This document shows, piece after piece, positions 1 to 6,411 of a stretch of DNA of 64,000 nt. Positions within the stretch are counted from its first letter, which is position 1, and every line of letters starts with the position of its first letter. Made by a program: the position numbers and the translations under genes. Location of the stretch: positions 7,192,001 to 7,256,000 of the forward strand of contig NZ_CP080521.1 in the NCBI RefSeq assembly GCF_019468565.1. The letters are read 5' to 3'. The stretch comes from Pseudonocardia sp. DSM 110487 (GTDB lineage: Bacteria; Actinomycetota; Actinomycetes; Mycobacteriales; Pseudonocardiaceae). Below the pieces are notes generated by a model. It was not told where the DNA came from. It did no database searches and saw nothing but the letters and a program-made list of their open reading frames with translations.

Positions 1-5
1 GCGGA

Positions 6-824
6 ATGACGTCTGTTCAGGAACTCGACCTGCCGATGGGATGGGAGCCCGCGAGCCGGTCCCGCACGTACGCGCTGGTGGCCCTGACGGCGCCGTTCAG
101 CCTCATCGTGCTCACCGTGAGCGCGCTCGGGCTCACCGGCCCGACCGTCGAGGGGCGACTGTTCGCATCTGCATTCTTCCTCGTCGGGATCGGGTTCGCC
201 GGTGGTACCTGGGCGATCTGGCGACGCGGGCGGCCCGGTTCGGGGGTGCGCGGCGTCGAGCTCGCCAAAACCGACGACGGGACGCCCGTGCTGCGGATCC
301 GCCGGCCGCGCATCCTGCAGGTCACCACCACGTTCATCGTGCTGTGCTTCGGGGCGGGCGCCGTGGTGATCGGAGCCGGTCCACTGATCACGGGCGGGAC
401 CCCGGCCGTGGTGTTCCTGTTGTGCGGGGCGTACTTCGTGGTGATGCCGCTCGTCATGCTGGCCTGGGGTGTCCCGGAGATCCGCCTCGACGAGCGAGGG
501 GTGTTGGCCCGCGGCGGCGGGAGGCGCAGCACCGTCGCGTGGGACGACGTGGTGGGCCTGTACGGGATCGAGACGCGGCACGAGCGACGGCTCGTCATCG
601 CCGCGCTCGACGTGAAGTGGCAGGCCGAGCGGTTCTACTGGACGACGCCTGCGCGGCGGCGGCGGAACGCCGAGCAGATCGAGATCGTGACCGAGCAGTT
701 CGGCGTCGCCCCCGTGCTGCTGTACCACCTGCTGCGCTTCTACCACGAGAACCCGGCCGCCCGGGCCGAGCTCGGTCGCAGGGAGGCGCTGCGGCGCCTC
801 CACGACGCCCGGTTCCCCGCCTGA
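6..824 (+). CDS. Multi-pass membrane protein of unknown function
   Basis: A 272-residue protein starting at ATG. Hydrophobic segments lie near residues 25-45, 50-70, 105-127 and 133-155, so about four membrane spans are expected. They are followed by a soluble C-terminal half rich in Arg, His and Glu. The stretch after the last span (EIRLDERGVLARGG, then TVAWDDVVGLYGI) resembles the beta-strand pattern of bacterial PH-like domains, but I cannot assign a family with confidence. It faces glnE convergently and is not obviously in an operon with anything in the window. Because the ATG lies only 6 bases into the window, an upstream start or an upstream operon partner cannot be excluded. Confidence 0.7.
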   Translation: MTSVQELDLPMGWEPASRSRTYALVALTAPFSLIVLTVSALGLTGPTVEGRLFASAFFLVGIGFAGGTWAIWRRGRPGSGVRGVELAKTDDGTPVLRIRRPRILQVTTTFIVLCFGAGAVVIGAGPLITGGTPAVVFLLCGAYFVVMPLVMLAWGVPEIRLDERGVLARGGGRRSTVAWDDVVGLYGIETRHERRLVIAALDVKWQAERFYWTTPARRRRNAEQIEIVTEQFGVAPVLLYHLLRFYHENPAARAELGRREALRRLHDARFPA

Positions 825-827
825 CGG

Positions 828-1001
828 TCATCGTCCGGCGCTGCCCACCATCGGAGCGACGACGTCGAAGTTGCCTTCGCCGAGCTTCTCGGTCAGGGTC
901 CGGACCACCGCTCGCGGGTTGTCGTGCGGACCCTGCACGAAGAGCGGCCTTCCGTCCCCACTAGCAGCTCCGCCGGCCCGGCCCAGGCATCGACACGTCA
1001 C
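828..1001 (-). CDS. Possible small protein (57 aa) coupled to glnE, or a gene remnant
   Basis: Immediately after glnE on the same strand, a GTG overlaps the glnE stop codon (GTGA), the usual geometry for translational coupling. It opens a 57-residue frame ending in GNFDVVAPMVGSAGR. From about residue 18 onward the codons show the strong third-position G/C preference of real genes in this window; the first 15 codons do not. I recognise no family. It could be a genuine small protein or the surviving C-terminus of a decayed gene. It lies convergent to the upstream membrane protein gene with 3 bases between them. Confidence 0.35.
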   Translation of the reverse strand: MTCRCLGRAGGAASGDGRPLFVQGPHDNPRAVVRTLTEKLGEGNFDVVAPMVGSAGR

Positions 1002-3973
1002 CAGCCGTAGAAGACTCGTTCCACCACCGCGCGGGCGCGGCGGGTGGCACGGCGGTAGTCGTCGAGGAAGACGCCGGGGTCGCCGCCGGGCGGGTAGCCG
1101 AGTGCGGAGGCCACCGCCGCGAGCTCCCGGCCCGAGCGGGGCAGCTGGTCGCCGGGCTTGCCCTTGACGAGCATCACGGCGTTGCGGGCGCGCGTGGCCA
1201 TCCGCCAGCCGGTGGTCAGCTCGTCGGCGTCCTCCCGCCGCAGGAGCCCGGCCTCCGCTGCCTCCTGCAGCCCTTCGAGGGTCGATGTCGTGCGCAGCTC
1301 GGGCACGTCGCCCGCGTGCTGCATCTGCAGCAGCTGGACGGTCCACTCGACGTCGGCCAGCCCGCCGTGACCGAGCTTGGTGTGCGTGCCGCGGTCGGCG
1401 CCGCGGGGCAGCCGTTCCTCGTCGACGCGGGCCTTGATCCGCCGGATCTCGGTGACGGTCGCCGCGTCGATACCGGCGGCCGGGTACCGGATCGGGTCGA
1501 CCATGTGCAGGAAGCGCCTGCCGAGGCCGGGGTCGCCCGCCACGGCGCTCGCGCGCAGCAGCGCCTGCGCCTCCCACGGCTCCGACCAGCGCGCGTAGTA
1601 GGCGCGGTAGGACTCCAGCGTCCGGACCAGTGGACCGGACCGGCCTTCGGGGCGCAGGTCGGCGTCGACGACGAGCGCGGGGTCGGGGGTGGGCGCGGCG
1701 AGCTTGCGCCGGACCGTCTCGGCGATGCCCGTTGCCCACTTCGCGGCCTCGTGATCGGAGGCGCCGCTAACAGGCTCGCAGACGAAGATCACGTCGGCGT
1801 CGCTGCCGTACCCGAGCTCGGCCCCGCCGAGCCGCCCCATCCCGATGACGGCGAGCCGCGCGGGCACCGGTTCGGGGACCGACCGCAGGACCACGTCCAG
1901 CGTGGCCTGCAGCACCGCGACCCACACCGAGCTGAGCGCCGCGCACACCTCCTCGACGTCGAGGAGGCCGAGCAGGTCGGCGGACGCCACCCGCAGCAGC
2001 TCGTGCCTGCGCAGTGATCGTGCGGTGGCGGCGGCGCCGTCCAGATCGTGCTGCCGGGAGACGGTGGTGCGCAGCGCCGCGGCGAAGTCGGCTGGGTCGC
2101 GGCGCAGCTCGTCGGCCTGCCCCGCCACGGGCGCGACGAGCAGCCGCAGTACCTCCGGCGCGCGCACCAGCAGGTCCGGCACCAGCGCCGACGTTCCGAG
2201 CAGGCGCATCAGCCGCTCCGCCACGAGGCCCTCGTCGCGCAGCAGCCGCAGGTACCACGGGGTCTCGGCGAGCGCCTCCGACACCCGCCGGTACGCCAGC
2301 AGCCCGCGATCGGGGTCGGGGCTCCCCGCCAGCTCGTCGAGCAGCACGGGGAGGAGCGTCTGCTGGATCGCGGCCGCCCGCGAGACACCAGACATGAGGG
2401 CCCGCAGGTGGCCGAGCGCCCCCTCGGGTGATGCCCAGCCCAGCGCGGCGAGGCGGGCGGCCGCCGCCTTCTCCGACAGCCGGGCGCTGTCGACCGGCAG
2501 CCTCGACACGGCCGTCAGGAGCGGCCGGTAGAACAGCTTCTGGTGCAGCCGCCGTACCCGCAGCACGGTCCGTGACCAGTCGGCGTTCAGCACGCCCACC
2601 ACGTCGCGCCGCCCATCGGGCCGCAGCCCGGCCGCTCGGGCGAGCCAGCGCCGCCCGTCGGTGTCGTCCTCGGCGGGCATGAGGTGCGTGCGCAGCATCC
2701 GCTGCAGCTGCAGCCGGTGTTCGAGGAGGCGCAGGAACCGGTAGGACGCGGCCAGGTTGGCCCCGTCGTCGCGGCCGACGTAACCACCGCGGGCGAGCGC
2801 CGTGAGCGCCTCGAGGGTGGAGGAGGACCGCAGCGCCTCATCGGTGCGGCCGTGCACGAGCTGCAGCAGCTGCACGGCGAACTCGACGTCGCGCAGCCCA
2901 CCCGCGCCGAGCTTGAGCTCGCGCTCGGCGTGGTCGGGGCGGATGTGCTCCTCCACCCGGCGGCGCATCGCCTGCACGTCGGCGACGAAGTCGGCACGGC
3001 CGGCTGCGCTCCACACCAGCGGGGCGACGGCGTCGGCGTACGCGGCGCCCAGCTCGGGGTCGCCCGCCACCGGCCGCGCCTTGAGCAGCGCCTGGAACTC
3101 CCAGGTCTTCGCCCACCGCTTGTAGTACGAGACGTGCCCGTCGAGCGTGCGGACCAGCGCCCCCTGCCGGCCCTCCGGCCGCAGGTTCGCGTCCACCTGG
3201 AAGCAGGCGTCCCCCGCGATGCGCATGAGCCGGCTGGCCAGCCGGGTGGTCCGCTGGTCGGCCGGTTCCGCGACGAACACGACGTCGACGTCGCTCACGT
3301 AGTTCAGCTCGCGCCCGCCGCACTTGCCCATCGCGATCACGGCGAGCCTGCCGTCCGTGTTGCTCTCGGCCACGGCGACGGCGTGCGCCGCCTGCAGTGC
3401 GGCGGCGGCGAGGTCGGAGAGCTGGGCGGCCACATCGGCGACGTCGAGCACGGGCAGGTCCGGCTCCCCGACGGCCGCGAGATCGGCGGCCGCCAGCACC
3501 AGCACCTCGTCGCGGTACGCCGCCCGCAGCGCGGTGACGGCCTCGGCACCGGTGAGCACGTCCGCCCCGGCCCCGACCGCGCGCAGGATCGCCTCCCGCG
3601 CCCCCTCCCCCGGCGCCGGCGCCGCCCCGGTGAGCCGGTGCCACCGGTCGGGGTGGGCCACCAGGTGGTCGGCCAACGCCGTGGAGCTCCCGAGCAGCGA
3701 GAGCAGGCGCCCCCGCAACACCTGGTCGGTGCGCAGTGCCGCGTCCAGCTCCTCGCGGTCCGGCACGGAGTTCACCAGGCGTTCCGCGGCACGCAGCGCG
3801 AGGTCGGGGTCGGGGCTGCGCCCGAGCGCCCACATGATCGCCTCGGCGCCCGCGGCCGGCTTGTCCCCCGCCCACCAGCCCAGCTCGGTGGCCGTGGCCT
3901 CCGCCCGCGGTTCCGTGAGCCCCAGCCGTGCGAGCGAGGTACCGGTGCGAGTCACAGAGGTTGATCCTGCCAC
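998..3973 (-). CDS. glnE: Bifunctional glutamine synthetase adenylyltransferase/adenylyl-removing enzyme
   Basis: A 991-residue protein matching the size and duplicated architecture of GlnE, which adds AMP to and removes it from glutamine synthetase I to match activity to nitrogen supply. Two nucleotidyltransferase halves are visible. The N-terminal (deadenylylating) half has GGRELNYVSDVDVVFV, and the C-terminal (adenylylating) half has GGAELGYGSDADVIFV; each carries the metal-binding Asp-x-Asp. Each half is followed by a helical GlnD-UR_UTase-like segment with LGxGGLxDVE. The first GTG is used as the start, but it abuts a dispersed repeat, and a second GTG six codons in (3955) is equally plausible. 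Its usual neighbour glnA2 lies 15.7 kb away on the same strand. Confidence 0.95.
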   Translation of the reverse strand: MAGSTSVTRTGTSLARLGLTEPRAEATATELGWWAGDKPAAGAEAIMWALGRSPDPDLALRAAERLVNSVPDREELDAALRTDQVLRGRLLSLLGSSTALADHLVAHPDRWHRLTGAAPAPGEGAREAILRAVGAGADVLTGAEAVTALRAAYRDEVLVLAAADLAAVGEPDLPVLDVADVAAQLSDLAAAALQAAHAVAVAESNTDGRLAVIAMGKCGGRELNYVSDVDVVFVAEPADQRTTRLASRLMRIAGDACFQVDANLRPEGRQGALVRTLDGHVSYYKRWAKTWEFQALLKARPVAGDPELGAAYADAVAPLVWSAAGRADFVADVQAMRRRVEEHIRPDHAERELKLGAGGLRDVEFAVQLLQLVHGRTDEALRSSSTLEALTALARGGYVGRDDGANLAASYRFLRLLEHRLQLQRMLRTHLMPAEDDTDGRRWLARAAGLRPDGRRDVVGVLNADWSRTVLRVRRLHQKLFYRPLLTAVSRLPVDSARLSEKAAAARLAALGWASPEGALGHLRALMSGVSRAAAIQQTLLPVLLDELAGSPDPDRGLLAYRRVSEALAETPWYLRLLRDEGLVAERLMRLLGTSALVPDLLVRAPEVLRLLVAPVAGQADELRRDPADFAAALRTTVSRQHDLDGAAATARSLRRHELLRVASADLLGLLDVEEVCAALSSVWVAVLQATLDVVLRSVPEPVPARLAVIGMGRLGGAELGYGSDADVIFVCEPVSGASDHEAAKWATGIAETVRRKLAAPTPDPALVVDADLRPEGRSGPLVRTLESYRAYYARWSEPWEAQALLRASAVAGDPGLGRRFLHMVDPIRYPAAGIDAATVTEIRRIKARVDEERLPRGADRGTHTKLGHGGLADVEWTVQLLQMQHAGDVPELRTTSTLEGLQEAAEAGLLRREDADELTTGWRMATRARNAVMLVKGKPGDQLPRSGRELAAVASALGYPPGGDPGVFLDDYRRATRRARAVVERVFYGW

Positions 3974-4020
3974 CCGCGAGTCGCGGTCTGGGTGTACGCG
4001 AGTCGCGGTCTCCGTGCGCG
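3973..4020 (+). repeat. Dispersed 48-bp repeat, copy 1
   Basis: The first 22 bases (CCCGCGAGTCGCGGTCTGGG plus TG) are identical to the reverse complement of 22959-22980. The next 26 bases match the reverse complement of 22933-22958 with a handful of differences. Internally the unit contains GCGAGTCGCGGTCT twice. It sits directly upstream of glnE; the other copy lies upstream of panB in the opposite orientation. Confidence 0.75.
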
Positions 4021-4053
4021 TTCAGGCCGCGACCGCGGGCGGCGCCGCGTCGG

Positions 4054-4389
4054 TCATCGCGCACCCCCGTCGAGCTGCCCTGCGTCGATGTGCCCTGCGT
4101 CGATGTGTACGGCGTCGATGTGTACGGCGCCGAGGATCGTGCGAGTACCCGGGTCGGTGACCCCGGCGGCCCGCCATGCCGCACGCAGATCGGGGCTGGT
4201 CATGTGCTCACGGGCCTTCGCCATGTCGGCGAACTCGAAGAGCACGACGACCTCGTGCGGGTCCTCGAGGTTGCGGAACAGGGCGGTGCTGCGGCAGCTC
4301 GCCGCGGTACGGGCGGGCGCAAGGCGGTCGAACACCTCCTTCCAGCGGTCGAACTCCTCGATGCGCTGCTGGACGAGCAGGTGCGGCAT
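4054..4389 (-). CDS. Antibiotic biosynthesis monooxygenase (ABM)-like small protein
   Basis: About 111 residues from the ATG at 4389, which has a good ribosome-binding site (GAGGGAG, seven bases upstream). The open frame extends further upstream but runs through the operator DNA, so the longer start is unlikely. The MPHLLVQQRIEEFDRWKEVFDRL start and the ALFRNLEDPHEVVVLFEFAD strand are typical of ferredoxin-like ABM/quinol-monooxygenase-type dimers; enzymatic activity is not assured for such short members. The C-terminus is odd: it consists of HIDA pentapeptides encoded by 15-bp tandem repeats. It is transcribed away from a TetR regulator, which probably represses it. Confidence 0.65.
   Translation of the reverse strand: MPHLLVQQRIEEFDRWKEVFDRLAPARTAASCRSTALFRNLEDPHEVVVLFEFADMAKAREHMTSPDLRAAWRAAGVTDPGTRTILGAVHIDAVHIDAGHIDAGQLDGGAR
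4079..4123. repeat. 15-bp tandem repeat inside the ABM-like gene
   Basis: Three consecutive 15-base units (CCTGCGTCGATGTGC, CCTGCGTCGATGTGT, ACGGCGTCGATGTGT), with a degenerate fourth up to 4138. Fifteen bases keep the reading frame, so the repeat encodes (V/G)HIDA pentapeptides at the extreme C-terminus. Confidence 0.85.
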
Positions 4390-4404
4390 GATCGCTCCCT
4401 CGAT

Positions 4405-4424
4405 TTGCCAACGACTGTTGGCAA
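4405..4424. promoter_or_regulatory. TetR operator 1
   Basis: A perfect 20-bp inverted repeat, TTGCCAAC-GACT-GTTGGCAA, between the divergent ABM-like and TetR genes. It lies just upstream of the ribosome-binding site of the ABM-like gene. A near-identical site lies 44 bp away, centre to centre. Confidence 0.8.
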
Positions 4425-4448
4425 CAACCGTAGGCGACGTCCCGCGAT

Positions 4449-4468
4449 TTGCCAACACTCGTTGGCTA
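4449..4468. promoter_or_regulatory. TetR operator 2
   Basis: TTGCCAAC-ACTC-GTTGGCTA is the same palindrome as operator 1 with one arm mismatch. It overlaps the putative -10 box of the tetR gene, which fits autorepression. Confidence 0.8.
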
Positions 4469-4471
4469 AAA
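4466..4471 (+). promoter_or_regulatory. Putative -10 box of the tetR gene (leaderless transcript)
   Basis: TAAAAT lies seven bases before the ATG at 4479. Transcription would therefore start at or next to the start codon, and no Shine-Dalgarno sequence is visible. Leaderless mRNAs are common in actinomycetes. Confidence 0.5.
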
Positions 4472-4478
4472 TCTGGTC

Positions 4479-5036
4479 ATGGCGTTCACCGACCGCTCAC
4501 TCCCGGCCCGCGAGGCGATCCTCGGCGCGGCCCGCACCCGCTTCGCCACCGACGGGTACGACCGGGCCACCGTGCGCGCGATCGCGGCCGACGCGGGCGT
4601 CGACCCGTCGATGGTGATGCGGTACTTCGGCAGCAAGCGGCAGCTGTTCGCCCGCACCGCGGAGTTCGACCTCCGCCTCCCCGACCTCACCGAGGTCCCG
4701 CCCGAGCAGGCCGGTCGCGTGCTCGCCGCTCACCTGCTCGACCGCTGGGACGGCGACGAGGCACTGCAGATCCTGCTGCGTACCGCCGCCACCGACGACG
4801 ACGCCGCCGACCGGATGCGGGCGATCTTCGCCGGGCAGCTGGCCCCGCAGATCGCCACGCTGACCGGCGACCCGGACGGCGCTGCCACCCGCGCGGGCCT
4901 CGTCGCCACCCAGGCCCTCGGCACGGCTCTGTGCCGCTACGTGCTGCGGCTGCCGCCGGTCGTCGCCATGACGCGGGACGAGATCGTCACGTGGATCGCA
5001 CCCACCCTCCAGCGCTACCTGACGGGACCCCCCTGA
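4479..5036 (+). CDS. TetR family transcriptional regulator
   Basis: A 185-residue protein. The N-terminal helix-turn-helix is typical: REAILGAARTRFATDGYD, then TVRAIAADAGVDPSMVMRYF and GSKRQLF. The C-terminal ligand-binding domain belongs to the subgroup with a leucine-rich dimer interface (DGDEALQILLRTAATDD). It is divergent from the ABM-like gene, with two copies of one palindrome in between. This is the standard layout for a regulator controlling itself and its neighbour, with the ligand probably related to the neighbour's substrate. The downstream esterase starts 52 bp after the stop on the same strand. Confidence 0.9.
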   Translation: MAFTDRSLPAREAILGAARTRFATDGYDRATVRAIAADAGVDPSMVMRYFGSKRQLFARTAEFDLRLPDLTEVPPEQAGRVLAAHLLDRWDGDEALQILLRTAATDDDAADRMRAIFAGQLAPQIATLTGDPDGAATRAGLVATQALGTALCRYVLRLPPVVAMTRDEIVTWIAPTLQRYLTGPP

Positions 5037-5088
5037 TGATCAGGCGCCCGGACGGGGCACGTGTCGGCACAAGGTCATCACAACCCGG

Positions 5089-6411
5089 GTGGCAGGCTCT
5101 GCGCTTGTGTCCTGGCTGCTCGACGCGCCGCTCCTGAGCGGCCCCCTCCAGGTCGCCGTCGGCGCTGCCGGGGTGGCCGGGGCGCTGTTCCTCGTCCTCC
5201 GGCGCTCCCACCGCTGGTGGACGCGGACGGTGCCCGCCGTGCTCCTCGCCGCCGGCGCCGTGACCGCGCTGCTGGCGGTGCTGGTCGACCAGGTGTGGCA
5301 ACCGTTCCCGGACGACGTGCCGCTGCCCGTACTGCTCCTCGGCGGCGCCGTGCTCGCGGCGCTCGGGCTGGCCGCGCTGGGAATGCGCGCGCGGAGCTGG
5401 CCAGGCCGGACCGTCGCGGTGGTGGCAGTTCTGCTGGTGGTGCTGGGGTCGCTGCAGGGGATGAACGTCGTGTACCGGGAGTACCCGACGCTCCGCACCG
5501 CGCTGGGGCTCCCGGCCGTCGACGAGATCCCGTTCACGCAGGTCCCGCTGCGCGAGCAGGTCATCGGCGCCCGGTCGGGGCTGCCGCTGTCGGCGATCTG
5601 GCACGCTCCCGCCGGGATGCCCGCCACCGGCGTCGTCACCGAGGTGACGATCCCGGCCACCGTGTCGGGCTTCGCCGCGCGGTCCGCGTGGCTGTACCTG
5701 CCGCCGGCCTACCTGTCCCGGCCCAGGGCGCAGCTGCCGGTGCTCGTGCTGCTGTCCGGCCAGCCGGGGTCACCCGACGACTGGCTGAACGGCGGCCGGC
5801 TCGCCGAGCGCATGGACGCCTTCGCGGCCGCCCACGACGGTCTCGCCCCGGTGGTCGTGATGCCCGACCACCTCGGCGACCCGCTGAACAACCCGCTGTG
5901 CATGGACTCCCGGCTCGGCAACGTGGCCACCTACCTGTCGGTCGACGTCCCCGCGTGGATCCGCGACACCCTCCAGGTCGATCCGAAGCCGTCCGGCTGG
6001 GCGATCGGTGGGTTCTCGAACGGCGGCACCTGCTCGTTGCAGATGGCCGTGAACGCGCCGCAGGTGTACCCCACGTTCGTGGACATCTCCGGCGAGGACG
6101 AACCGACGCTCGGCGACCGCGCCGACTCCGTCCAGGCCGCATTCGGCGGGGACGAGGCAGCGTTCACGGCCGTCAACCCGCTCGACGTGATGGCGAAGCG
6201 GAAGTTCCCCGGCACCGCGGGCTTCCTCGTGGCCGGCCTGCAGGACGCCGAGTACCTGCCCGAGGCACAGCGGGTGTTCCCGGCCTGCCAGGCGGCCGGC
6301 ATGGACGTACGGCTGGATCTGAAGCCCGGCGGGCACACCTGGGAGGTGTGGGGCCCCGGTCTGGACGACGCACTCCCCTGGCTCACCACCCGGCTGGGGA
6401 TGACGCCGTGA
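5089..6411 (+). CDS. Membrane-anchored alpha/beta-hydrolase (esterase), candidate aminoacyl-phosphatidylglycerol hydrolase
   Basis: A 440-residue protein with GTG start. Three or four hydrophobic segments (about residues 18-37, 47-67, 80-98 and 107-124) precede an esterase domain of the antigen-85/enterochelin-esterase type. The nucleophile is Ser310 in GGFSNGG, and the likely catalytic His is 416 in GGHTWEVW; acidic candidates lie around VAGLQDAEY. The stop codon overlaps the GTG of the downstream lipid-modifying synthase, so the two are translationally coupled. In Enterococcus and Corynebacterium, hydrolases that remove amino acids from aminoacyl-phosphatidylglycerol are known alongside the synthases. 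That role is inferred here from the coupling and the membrane anchor. Confidence 0.75.
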   Translation: MAGSALVSWLLDAPLLSGPLQVAVGAAGVAGALFLVLRRSHRWWTRTVPAVLLAAGAVTALLAVLVDQVWQPFPDDVPLPVLLLGGAVLAALGLAALGMRARSWPGRTVAVVAVLLVVLGSLQGMNVVYREYPTLRTALGLPAVDEIPFTQVPLREQVIGARSGLPLSAIWHAPAGMPATGVVTEVTIPATVSGFAARSAWLYLPPAYLSRPRAQLPVLVLLSGQPGSPDDWLNGGRLAERMDAFAAAHDGLAPVVVMPDHLGDPLNNPLCMDSRLGNVATYLSVDVPAWIRDTLQVDPKPSGWAIGGFSNGGTCSLQMAVNAPQVYPTFVDISGEDEPTLGDRADSVQAAFGGDEAAFTAVNPLDVMAKRKFPGTAGFLVAGLQDAEYLPEAQRVFPACQAAGMDVRLDLKPGGHTWEVWGPGLDDALPWLTTRLGMTP

